A DNA stretch of 64,000 nucleotides from Acidovorax sp. 69 (GTDB taxonomy: Bacteria; Pseudomonadota; Gammaproteobacteria; Burkholderiales; Burkholderiaceae_C): NCBI RefSeq assembly GCF_002797445.1, contig NZ_PGEP01000001.1:1797001-1861000 (forward strand). Direction: 5' to 3'. The notes beneath the pieces are model-generated. The model saw nothing but the letters and a program-made list of their open reading frames with translations, had not been told where the DNA came from and made no database searches. Positions 31,786 through 38,927 of the stretch are shown here, one piece after another. The first letter of the stretch is position 1. Every line of letters begins with the position of its first letter. The position numbers were made by a program, and so were the translations under genes.

Positions 31786-33339
31786 ATGCAGAAATTTGAT
31801 GAGATGTACGCCATGCTGCCTTTTGATGGCAGCGATGTGCGGGAGCACTACAAGCGTTATGCGCAGTGGTTGAGCAAACAGCCCCCCGACGTGATGCAGG
31901 CCCGTAGGGCCGAAGCCGAGATGATCTTCCGGCGCGTGGGCATCACCTTCGCCGTCTACGGCGCCAAGGACGAAGGCGGCGCTGGCAATGAGCGGCTGAT
32001 TCCGTTCGACCTGATTCCCCGCATCATCCCGGCCCACGAGTGGAGCAGCATGCAGCAGGGCTTGGTGCAGCGGGTCACGGCGCTCAACCGGTTCATCCAC
32101 GATGTTTACCATGGCCAGGACATCATCCGTGCCGGCATCGTGCCCGCCGACCTCATCCTCAACAACGCACAGTACCGGCCTGAAATGGCGGGCGTGCAAG
32201 TGCCTCAAAACATCTACGCGCACATCGCGGGCATCGACATCGTGCGCGCCCCCAATGCGCAGGGCGAGGGCGAATATTACGTGCTGGAGGACAACCTGCG
32301 CGTGCCCAGTGGCGTGAGCTACATGCTCGAAAACCGCAAGATGATGATGCGGCTTTTCCCCGAGTTGTTCAGCCTGCACAAGGTGGCACCCGTGGCGCAC
32401 TACCCCGACATGCTGCTCGAAACCCTGCGTGCCAGCGCTCCGGCCACGGCCGACGAGCCCACGGTGGTGGTCTTGACGCCCGGCATGCACAACAGCGCGT
32501 ACTTCGAGCATGCCTTCCTCGCCCAGCAGATGGGGGTGGAACTGGTGGAAGGCCAGGACCTCGTGGTCAAGGACAAGTTCGTCTACATGCGCACCACGCG
32601 TGGCCTGCAGCGGGTGGACGTGATCTACCGCCGCGTGGACGACGACTTCCTCGATCCGCAGGTGTTCCGCCGCAACTCCACGCTGGGTTGTGCGGGTTTG
32701 ATGGAGGCCTATCGGGCGGGCAACGTGGGCATCTGCAACGCCGTGGGCACCGGGGTGGCGGACGATAAATCGGTGTACCCCTACGTGCCCGAGATGATTC
32801 GCTTTTACCTGGGCGAAGAGCCTATCCTGAAAAACGTACCCACCTGGATGTGTCGCAAGCAGGACGACCTGCAGCATGTGCTGGCGAACCTGAAGGACCT
32901 GGTGGTCAAGGAGGTACACGGTGCGGGCGGCTACGGCATGCTGATTGGGCCTGCGGCCACCCAGGCCGAGATCGAGGACTTCCGCCGTGCGCTGCTGGCC
33001 AACCCGGCGGGCTATATCGCGCAGCCCACGCTCAGCCTGTCGAGCTGCCCCACGTATGTGGAAAGTGGCATCGCTCCGCGCCACATTGATCTGCGCCCCT
33101 TTGTGCTCAGCGGGCGCGAGGTTCAGATGGCGGCCGGTGGTCTCACGCGCGTGGCGCTGCAGGAAGGCTCGTTGGTGGTCAACTCGTCCCAGGGCGGTGG
33201 CACCAAGGACACCTGGGTGCTGGGCGAGGCAGCGGCGTCGGTGCAGGCCCCATCGCAGTCTCAATCGCAGTCGCAAGGCATGAAGGCAACGACCCCGTCT
33301 CAGTCTCAGTCGCAAAGTCAAACGCAAGGGAGCCTTTGA
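31786..33339 (+). CDS. Circularly permuted ATP-grasp type 2 protein
   Basis: A 517-residue cytoplasmic protein; the ATG at 31786 has an ACAGGAGG site. It matches the DUF404/DUF407 circularly permuted ATP-grasp family: RLIPFDLIPRIIPAHEWSSM, YHGQDIIRAGIVPADLI, YVLEDNLRVPSGVSYMLENR, YRRVDDDFLDP, and LVVKEVHGAGGYGMLIGP. The family is predicted to form peptide-like bonds, but substrates are not established. The last 35 residues are a Ser/Gln repeat tail (SQSQSQSQ twice) outside the family fold. The alpha-E gene follows 61 bp downstream. Confidence 0.92.
   Translation: MQKFDEMYAMLPFDGSDVREHYKRYAQWLSKQPPDVMQARRAEAEMIFRRVGITFAVYGAKDEGGAGNERLIPFDLIPRIIPAHEWSSMQQGLVQRVTALNRFIHDVYHGQDIIRAGIVPADLILNNAQYRPEMAGVQVPQNIYAHIAGIDIVRAPNAQGEGEYYVLEDNLRVPSGVSYMLENRKMMMRLFPELFSLHKVAPVAHYPDMLLETLRASAPATADEPTVVVLTPGMHNSAYFEHAFLAQQMGVELVEGQDLVVKDKFVYMRTTRGLQRVDVIYRRVDDDFLDPQVFRRNSTLGCAGLMEAYRAGNVGICNAVGTGVADDKSVYPYVPEMIRFYLGEEPILKNVPTWMCRKQDDLQHVLANLKDLVVKEVHGAGGYGMLIGPAATQAEIEDFRRALLANPAGYIAQPTLSLSSCPTYVESGIAPRHIDLRPFVLSGREVQMAAGGLTRVALQEGSLVVNSSQGGGTKDTWVLGEAAASVQAPSQSQSQSQGMKATTPSQSQSQSQTQGSL
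33250..33332 (+). repeat. TCNCAR hexanucleotide repeat tract
   Basis: Two runs of SerGln codons (TCG CAG, TCT CAA, TCT CAG types) in the 3' end of the ATP-grasp gene, separated by GGCATGAAGGCAACGACC. Codon-level repetition (TCT/TCG followed by CAG/CAA) makes the tract prone to change length in multiples of six bases. Confidence 0.8.
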
Positions 33340-33341
33340 GT

Positions 33342-33407
33342 ATGCTGAGCTGCACTGCTGACCACCTGTCCCGGAAGCCCTGCTCGATCAAGGAGTCCGT
33401 ATGCTGA
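33342..33407 (+). other. Possible 21-codon leader ORF with duplicated alpha-E start
   Basis: ATG at 33342 opens a 21-codon frame beginning MLSCTADHLSRK and ending at a TGA (33405-33407) that overlaps the true alpha-E start. Its first nine residues match MLSRTADHL of the alpha-E protein except for one. It has no ribosome-binding site of its own and starts 3 bases after the ATP-grasp stop codon, so it may be a vestigial duplication or a coupling device. Confidence 0.45.
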
Positions 33408-34360
33408 GCCGCACCGCCGACCATTTGTTCTGGATGTCCCGCTACACAGAGCGGGCCGAGAACACCGCACGCATGCTCAATGTGAGCTATGAAACCTCTC
33501 TGTTGCCCCAGGCCGCTGATGTGGCTCAGAAAGGCTGGGAGGGGCTGCTGTCCATCAGTGAGCTGATTCCCGCCTATACCGCCAAACACGGCGAAGTGAC
33601 GCCCGAGCGTGTGTTGGCTTTCATGGTGCGCGACGGCACCAATCCCTCATCCATCCTGTCGTGCCTGCGCGCCGCGCGCGAAAACGCCCGCGCCGTGCGT
33701 GGCGCGTTGACCACCGAGGTATGGGAGACGCAGAACCAGACCTGGCTGGAATTGCACCGGCAACTCGAAGGCGACGCCTTTGAGCGCGATCCGGGCCAGT
33801 TTTTTGAATGGGTGAAGTACCGCTCGCACCTGTCGCGCGGCGTGGTGCTGGGCACCATGCTGCAGGACGAGGCTTTTCACTTCCTGCGCATGGGCACTTT
33901 TCTGGAGCGTGCTGACAACACAGCACGGTTGCTGGACGTCAAGTTCCATGCCGTCAAGAACGATTTCTTTGGCCGCGCCAGCGAGCGCAACCAGGAGAGC
34001 GATTTCTACCACTGGAGCGCCATTTTGCGCAGCGTCTCGGCGTTTGAGGTGTACCGCAAGGTGTACCGCGATGTGATCACCCCTGGGCGTGTGGCAGACC
34101 TTCTGATTTTGCGCCGCGACATGCCGCGCTCGTTACACGCCTGTCTGCGCGAGGTGGTGGACAACCTGGCGGTGCTTGCCAATGGCCAGTCTGCAGAAAC
34201 GAATCGCAGGGCAGGGCGCCTGCTGGCCGATCTGCAATACGGCCGCATTGACGAGATCCTGGCGACGGGGCTGCATGCTTTCCTCACGCAGTTCCTGGAC
34301 AGGGTCAATGACCTGGGAGGCGGTATCAGCCGCGATTTTCTGGTGACAGCCGAAGATTGA
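33401..34360 (+). CDS. Alpha-E domain protein
   Basis: A 319-residue, all-helical, Glu-rich protein of the alpha-E (DUF403) family: MLSRTADHLFWMSRYTERAENTARMLN, EFFEWVKYRSHLSRGVVLGTMLQDEAFHFLRMGTFLERADNTARLLD in the middle, and RRDMPRSLHACLREVV near residue 240. AAGGAG precedes the ATG at 33401. It is the regular partner of the permuted ATP-grasp protein in a predicted peptide-modification system. A near copy of its first nine codons lies 59 bp upstream. The 3' end overlaps the convergent membrane gene by 35 bp. Confidence 0.92.
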   Translation: MLSRTADHLFWMSRYTERAENTARMLNVSYETSLLPQAADVAQKGWEGLLSISELIPAYTAKHGEVTPERVLAFMVRDGTNPSSILSCLRAARENARAVRGALTTEVWETQNQTWLELHRQLEGDAFERDPGQFFEWVKYRSHLSRGVVLGTMLQDEAFHFLRMGTFLERADNTARLLDVKFHAVKNDFFGRASERNQESDFYHWSAILRSVSAFEVYRKVYRDVITPGRVADLLILRRDMPRSLHACLREVVDNLAVLANGQSAETNRRAGRLLADLQYGRIDEILATGLHAFLTQFLDRVNDLGGGISRDFLVTAED

Positions 34361-34826
34361 GGTGCTGCATGGCGACGCCGTGCAGCGCCAGTCCTATCAG
34401 GTAGGGCGCCAAAAGTGTCCAAGGAGATTCCAGCACAGCGCGCACTGGCGCGCTGCTGTGTACCCACAGCGGCAGAGCTGCACCCCACGGCGCATGCAGG
34501 CTCGCATTCAGGATCCCAAAGGTCGTGAGCGCCAGGCCCACGACCGCGCTGAGTGCGATGCAGTAGGCCACGGGCAACTTGCGGCGCCCCGCAATGGCCA
34601 CGAAGACCGCGCTGAAGAAGACGCCCAAGAACATGGCCGCCAGCCAGGCCACCGGCCACCAGCCAGCGCCTTCTGTGGCGGACTGTGCTACCAGCAGTGC
34701 GTTGAGGCCGCCCAAGACGCCCAGCGTCAGCAGCGGCGCCAGAAAGTTGCGGTACCTTGCGCTCAGCTGTGCGGAATACGCCGGTGGCGGTTGGAGCAAA
34801 TGCCCTGGCATTTCACTCTTGCGCAT
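34326..34826 (-). CDS. Membrane protein of unknown function
   Basis: A 166-residue protein with a short soluble N-terminus and four to five predicted helices: [59 protein letters not shown], and [20 protein letters not shown]. No family is recognised. The start at 34824-34826 overlaps the 3' end of the VF530 gene by 14 bp (ATGCGCAAGAGTGA), a sign of translational coupling; the ATG five codons later is an alternative. Its 3' end overlaps the convergent alpha-E gene. Confidence 0.7.
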   Translation of the reverse strand: MRKSEMPGHLLQPPPAYSAQLSARYRNFLAPLLTLGVLGGLNALLVAQSATEGAGWWPVAWLAAMFLGVFFSAVFVAIAGRRKLPVAYCIALSAVVGLALTTFGILNASLHAPWGAALPLWVHSSAPVRAVLESPWTLLAPYLIGLALHGVAMQHLNLRLSPENRG

Positions 34827-35142
34827 TGCGCTTTTGGTCCCTCAGCATGAAGAGATACAGGCTCTCGACCTTCTCGCGTGCCCATGGGGTCTTGCGCAAA
34901 AATTTGAGGCTGGATCCTACGCTCGGGTCGCTTTGAAAGCAGCGGATCGGGATTTGCCGGCCCAGTTCATCCCACCCAAAATAATCGGCCAGCGCCACCA
35001 CAATCGCTTCCAGCGTCACGCCGTGCAAAGGATTGTGGGGTTGTTTAGCGGGCGTTTTGGGCTGGGGGGTGTTGGCAGACGAGGGCAGGTCTCCGCTGGT
35101 GTTGTCTGGAGCGGAAGGGGGGGTGGGCTCGGTGGCATTCAT
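34813..35142 (-). CDS. VF530 (DUF2132) family DNA-binding protein
   Basis: A 109-residue protein from the ATG at 35140-35142 ([12 protein letters not shown]); an ATG four codons earlier at 35154 is possible. Residues 1-45 are a Pro/Ser-rich linker and the rest is the VF530 domain: [28 protein letters not shown], then [32 protein letters not shown]. The family name comes from a Vibrio fischeri structure with DNA-binding properties; function is unknown. It lies between the LysR gene (stop at 35174) and the membrane protein, all on the minus strand. Confidence 0.85.
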   Translation of the reverse strand: MNATEPTPPSAPDNTSGDLPSSANTPQPKTPAKQPHNPLHGVTLEAIVVALADYFGWDELGRQIPIRCFQSDPSVGSSLKFLRKTPWAREKVESLYLFMLRDQKRNAQE

Positions 35143-35173
35143 GGCCGCAAGCATAAAGCCGCCGGGCACGGCG

Positions 35174-36091
35174 TCACACCACCCGCTGCAGGTAGCTCTC
35201 GCGCTGGAACAGTTCTGCGGCCCAGTCCACAAACGCGCGCACCTTGGCGCTCAGGTGCCGGTTGGGGGGGTACACCACGTATACGGGCAGCAGCGGCTGG
35301 GTCCACTCGGGCATCAGCTGGACCAGTGCGCCGCTTTTGAAATGGCGCGCAGCCTGGTAGCTGGTGATCTGGCCAATGCCCAATCCGGCGAGCAGTGATG
35401 TCACATACGCATTGCTCTCGTTCACGCTGAGCTGGTAGGGGCCTGTGATATCAATGGATTCATCTCCCTTGCGAAACTCCAGGGGGTAGTGGCGGCCGCT
35501 CTGCGGCGAAAAGTAAATCACGCTCGCATGTTTTTCCTCGATCTCCAGCGGGTGGGTGGGTGTTCCCTTGCGCTCCAGATAGGCGGGGGATGCCACGGTG
35601 ATGAATTCCAGGTTGCCAATCCGGCGGGCCACCAGAGACTGATCGGTCAGCTCTCCACCGCGAATCACGCAATCTACGTTGTCCCCGATCAGGTCCACCA
35701 TGCGGTCGCTCACACCCAGGTCCACCTGAATGTCGGGATAGCGGGCATGAAACTCTGCCAGGTGCGGAATGATGAGCAACTGCGCCACCGAGGTGCCCAC
35801 ATCCACGCGCAAGCGCCCGCGCGGGTTGGCTCGCGCGTTGGTCATGCTGGCCTCGATGTCGTCCAGGTCGGTCAGCAGGCGCACCGTTCGGTCGTAGTAG
35901 GCTGCACCATCGGGCGTGACCGTCACGCGGCGCGTGGTGCGGTTGAGCAGCTTCACGCGCAGCCGCTCCTCCAGCGCCTGAACGTGTTTGGTGACCGTGG
36001 CCTTGGGCAGCGAGAGGGAATCTGCTGCCCGGGTAAACGTGCCGGCCTCCACCACCCGCACGAATATGCGCATGGCCTGTATTTGGTCCAT
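35174..36091 (-). CDS. LysR-type transcriptional regulator
   Basis: A 305-residue regulator from the ATG at 36089-36091 with an AAGGAG site. The N-terminal winged helix-turn-helix is clear ([44 protein letters not shown]), followed by the linker helix and the periplasmic-binding-protein-like effector domain ([35 protein letters not shown]). It diverges from the hydrolase-fold gene and lies near the RND efflux operon, so either may be its target. A perfect 22-bp dyad sits 25 bases upstream of its start. Confidence 0.93.
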   Translation of the reverse strand: MDQIQAMRIFVRVVEAGTFTRAADSLSLPKATVTKHVQALEERLRVKLLNRTTRRVTVTPDGAAYYDRTVRLLTDLDDIEASMTNARANPRGRLRVDVGTSVAQLLIIPHLAEFHARYPDIQVDLGVSDRMVDLIGDNVDCVIRGGELTDQSLVARRIGNLEFITVASPAYLERKGTPTHPLEIEEKHASVIYFSPQSGRHYPLEFRKGDESIDITGPYQLSVNESNAYVTSLLAGLGIGQITSYQAARHFKSGALVQLMPEWTQPLLPVYVVYPPNRHLSAKVRAFVDWAAELFQRESYLQRVV

Positions 36092-36115
36092 GGCTTCTCC
36101 TTGAATCTGGAACGT

Positions 36116-36137
36116 CAGCACCCACCAGTGGGTGCTG
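36116..36137. promoter_or_regulatory. Perfect 22-bp dyad upstream of the LysR gene
   Basis: CAGCACCCAC, spacer CA, GTGGGTGCTG: ten-base arms without mismatch, 25 bases upstream of the LysR start codon and in the divergent LysR/hydrolase intergenic region. It could be an autoregulatory operator or an mRNA hairpin. It lacks the T-N11-A form usual for LysR sites. Confidence 0.6.
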
Positions 36138-36283
36138 CGGAATTCTCACACGCGTCCCCCACTTTGATTGTTGAGCTTTTGGAAACAGTGCGGTGGTGTT
36201 TGACCTGTTTATCCCGTAGGCGCAAACCACTACATTTCATCCATCGTCAACCGACCCTCTACCTACTTACTGGGTATCCTGCC

Positions 36284-37165
36284 ATGCAGCCCGACCGCCC
36301 GTCTTCGTCATCTTCGCCATCGCAGTCTGCTGCGGCGCCCGCCAAGGCGTCCAGGGTGGCTTCGTCCGTGTGCGCCGATTCCACCATTGAGGTGACCCGG
36401 GGGCAGGACGTGGCAGTGCGCATGTACGGCCGCAAGAAGACCGGCCAGGCGTCACCGGTGATCGTGCACTTCCACGGCGGGGCCTTCATGTCGGGTGACC
36501 TGGACAACGGCTGCACGGTGGCCTCGCTGCTGGAGAGTGCCGGGGCTGTGGTGGTGTCGGTGGCGTATCCGCTCACGCCCTTTCCGCAGCCGGTGGACAC
36601 GGGTTACGGCGTACTCAAGTGGGTGCACAAGCACCGCACCAAGCTCGGAGGGCAGGGCGCAGCCGTGTACCTGGCAGGCGAAGAGGCGGGCGGCAACCTG
36701 GCTGCCGCCGTGGCACTGATGGCGCGCGATCAGTCGCACCCCCCGATGGCTGGGCAGATTCTGCTGTCGCCCATGCTGGACCCCTGTGTGGGCACCGCGT
36801 CGCTGCGCGAGGCCACGGGTGATTCCACGGGCTGCAAGTGGACCGAAGGCTGGCGCAACTTTCTGCGTTGCCCACGCGATGCGGAGCACCCCTATGCCGT
36901 GCCGGCCGGTGCACAGCGCCTGGCGGGGCTACCACCCACGCTGATTCTGGTGGGGGACACCGACCCCATGCACGATGAGGCGCTGGCCTACGCGGCCCGG
37001 CTGGAGGCCGCCGGCCTGCCGGTCACCCGCCACGTGTTCTCCAAGAACCCGCAGTGGCCCGATGCCCTGCTGCAGACCGGTCCGCACGAATGCCCTTGTG
37101 CGGCGGGTGCGCAGGAGCAGTTCCGGCAGTTCTTTGCCTCCACGCGAAGTCCGGTGCCGTCCTGA
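36284..37165 (+). CDS. Alpha/beta-hydrolase-fold protein lacking the catalytic serine
   Basis: A 293-residue protein from the ATG at 36284 (MQPDRPSSSSSPSQ), with a Ser/Pro/Ala-rich first 30 residues. It follows the hormone-sensitive-lipase pattern: oxyanion HGG in VHFHGGAFMSG (residues 61-71), AVVVSVAYPLTP, the nucleophile elbow, then GDTDPMHDEAL (acid) and a final RHVFSKNP (His). In the elbow the usual GDSAGG is GEEAGG (residues 132-137), so the Ser is Glu134. It may be a pseudoenzyme. It lies between the divergent LysR gene and the efflux operon. Confidence 0.85.
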   Translation: MQPDRPSSSSSPSQSAAAPAKASRVASSVCADSTIEVTRGQDVAVRMYGRKKTGQASPVIVHFHGGAFMSGDLDNGCTVASLLESAGAVVVSVAYPLTPFPQPVDTGYGVLKWVHKHRTKLGGQGAAVYLAGEEAGGNLAAAVALMARDQSHPPMAGQILLSPMLDPCVGTASLREATGDSTGCKWTEGWRNFLRCPRDAEHPYAVPAGAQRLAGLPPTLILVGDTDPMHDEALAYAARLEAAGLPVTRHVFSKNPQWPDALLQTGPHECPCAAGAQEQFRQFFASTRSPVPS

Positions 37166-37207
37166 CGACGGCCCCTGACACCTTCTCACACCCCTGACAG
37201 CCGCTGA

Positions 37208-37225
37208 CCTCCACCCGGGTGGAGG
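37208..37225. promoter_or_regulatory. Perfect 18-bp palindrome
   Basis: CCTCCACCCGGGTGGAGG, fully symmetric, 43 bases after the hydrolase-fold gene. It could be an operator for a dimeric regulator or a hairpin that ends the hydrolase transcript; there is no T-run. Confidence 0.5.
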
Positions 37226-37381
37226 CAGAGAAACGCGGGCTCGGCGCGAGCCCCATTCCCTTTTTGCATCTTGATTTCCGGCCTGGCGTGCCGGAGGGGG
37301 AACGCTTGCCCGGCGTTGCCCGCTCCGCATGTCCTAGAGCCCACTTTAGCCATTCAAACGACACGGAGGAAAGAACACACC

Positions 37382-37450
37382 ATGCATGCATTCCTGATCA
37401 CACCGGCCTGTGGCGACTGTCACAGCGCACCCGGCCGCACCGTCTTTTGA
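37382..37450 (+). CDS. Possible 22-residue leader peptide
   Basis: ATG at 37382 opens 22 codons ending TGA at 37448-37450, with GGAGGA 11 bases upstream. The product begins MHAFLITPACGDCHSAPGR. It has a CGDCH motif (CxxCH), but the product is far too short for a cytochrome. It ends 17 bases before a GC-rich hairpin, so a leader-peptide role in attenuation is conceivable. No homologue is recognised. Confidence 0.4.
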   Translation: MHAFLITPACGDCHSAPGRTVF

Positions 37451-37467
37451 CGGTGGCACGCAGGCCG

Positions 37468-37488
37468 CCCCGGTGTTTGTCGCCGGGG
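37468..37488 (+). promoter_or_regulatory. GC-rich hairpin after the leader ORF
   Basis: CCCCGGTG, loop TTTGT, CGCCGGGG: an eight-base stem with one G-T pair. No T-run follows, so it is not a classical terminator. It may act with the upstream leader ORF as an attenuator. Confidence 0.5.
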
Positions 37489-37636
37489 TATTGACCTTTC
37501 CACCGTGTCATTGCCGAGACTTCATCCCGCTCCCTTTGCATTGACACCTGCCGAGCACAGCCCACAGGCGCCAGCGCTCGGCGGACAAGCTTCACAGCGT
37601 GCTCCACAAGGGCACACCTACTGATCGAAAGTGACC

Positions 37637-38899
37637 ATGAACTTCCCATCCTTCTCCAAGTTCTCCCAGCGCCGCCCCCTGGGCCTGGCCACGCTTGCCA
37701 CGGCCGTGACGGCCACCGTGGCGGCTGCTGTTCTGGTGTTTCAGGCACCCGTGGCGCAGGCGGATAGCGCCCCCGCAGCACCGCCCGCCATGCCGGTGTC
37801 GGTGGCTGCCGTGCTGCAAAAAGACATCGCCCTGTGGGACGAGTTTTCTGGCCGGCTTGAAGCCGTGCAGCGCGTGGATGTGCGCCCCCGCGCTTCTGGC
37901 GCTGTGCAGGCCGTGCATTTCCGCGAAGGCTCGCTGGTCAAGCAGGGCGACCTGCTGGTCACGGTGGACCCCGCCCCCTACGCTGCCGAGGTGGACCGCG
38001 CCGAAGCCCAGGTGGTCGCCGCTCAGGCCCGCGTTTTGTACACCCGCAGCGAGCTGGAGCGCGCCACGCGCCTGCTCGAAGAAAAAGCCATTGCCCAGCG
38101 CGAGCACGACGAACGCCTGAACGCCCAGCGCGAGGCCGACGCCAACCTGCGCGCCGCCCAGGCTGCGCTGCAAACCGCCAAGCTGAACCTCGGCTACACC
38201 CAGGTGCGCGCCCCCGTGTCTGGTCGCGTGGGCCGCATCGAAGTCACCGTGGGCAACCTGGTGGCGGCCGGTGCGGGCGCCCCCGTGCTGACCACGCTGG
38301 TGTCGGTGAGCCCCATCTACGCGAGCTTCGATACCGACGAGCAGATCGTGGTGAAGGCGCTGGCCGACCTGCAAAGCAGCCAGCGTGGCAACAGTGCGCG
38401 CCAGCTGATCGAGCGCATTCCTGTGCAGATGGGCACTGGCACTGCGGGCAGCACGCCCCACGTTGGCAAATTGCAGCTCATCGACAACCAGGTCGATGCC
38501 AAGAGCGGCACCGTGCGTGTGCGTGCTGTGTTTGATAACGAAGACGGTGCCTTGATGCCCGGCCAGTTCGCCCGCATCCGCATGGGCCAGGCCCGCAACA
38601 CGCAGGCGCTGCTCATCAACGAACGTGCTGTGGGCACCGATCAGAACAAGAAGTTCGTGATGGTGGTGGGCGAGGGCAACAAGGCCGAGTACCGCGAAGT
38701 CACGCTGGGCGCGCCGATTGACGGCCTGCGCGTGGTCACCTCGGGCCTCAAGGCGGGCGAGAACATCGTCGTCAACGGCCTGCAGCGCGTGCGCCCCGGC
38801 GCCGTGGTGGCGCCGCAGCCTGTGCCCATGACCGCCAAGGCCGAGATTGCGGGTGATCGCAAGGAAGCCAAGAACGCCGCCAAGTCGCCAGCCGCCTGA
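37637..38899 (+). CDS. RND efflux periplasmic adaptor (AcrA/MexE family)
   Basis: A 420-residue membrane-fusion protein from the ATG at 37637; a GTG two codons earlier is possible. An N-terminal signal/anchor (LGLATLATAVTATVAAAVLVF) ends near APVAQADSAPAA without a lipobox. The beta-barrel, lipoyl and alpha-hairpin domains follow in order: WDEFSGRLEAVQRVDVRPRASGAV, FREGSLVKQGDLLVTVDPAPY, the coiled hairpin (85-170), LGYTQVRAPVSGRVGR, then the membrane-proximal part to LMPGQFARIRMG. It resembles MexE more than AcrA by the lack of a lipid anchor. Pump and outer-membrane genes follow. Confidence 0.95.
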   Translation: MNFPSFSKFSQRRPLGLATLATAVTATVAAAVLVFQAPVAQADSAPAAPPAMPVSVAAVLQKDIALWDEFSGRLEAVQRVDVRPRASGAVQAVHFREGSLVKQGDLLVTVDPAPYAAEVDRAEAQVVAAQARVLYTRSELERATRLLEEKAIAQREHDERLNAQREADANLRAAQAALQTAKLNLGYTQVRAPVSGRVGRIEVTVGNLVAAGAGAPVLTTLVSVSPIYASFDTDEQIVVKALADLQSSQRGNSARQLIERIPVQMGTGTAGSTPHVGKLQLIDNQVDAKSGTVRVRAVFDNEDGALMPGQFARIRMGQARNTQALLINERAVGTDQNKKFVMVVGEGNKAEYREVTLGAPIDGLRVVTSGLKAGENIVVNGLQRVRPGAVVAPQPVPMTAKAEIAGDRKEAKNAAKSPAA

Positions 38900-38927
38900 G
38901 CGCGCTGGACACCAGGAATTTGCATCC

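Larger units (their letters stand above)
37166..37636 (+). other. 471-bp leader region of the RND efflux operon
   Basis: Non-coding stretch before the efflux adaptor. It contains a perfect 18-bp palindrome (37208-37225), a Shine-Dalgarno-led 22-codon ORF (37382-37450), a GC-rich hairpin (37468-37488), and no other recognisable gene. No clear -35/-10 pair is visible. A longer open frame over 37219-37494 shows no family resemblance and is probably chance. Confidence 0.6.

Noticed and set aside
31330..33327. 665-codon minus-strand open frame over ComEC and ATP-grasp genes
   Set aside because: Antisense to two conserved genes; no recognisable domains.
33250..33332. Short direct repeats as a CRISPR or VNTR array
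   Set aside because: Six-base units in frame with Ser-Gln codons; no spacers and no Cas genes nearby.
37382..37450. CGDCH motif as a c-type cytochrome
   Set aside because: Only 22 codons long and no export signal; a CxxCH in so short a peptide is not evidence for haem binding.
37219..37494. 91-codon frame in the efflux leader
   Set aside because: No ribosome-binding site and no family resemblance; it overlaps the palindrome and hairpin.
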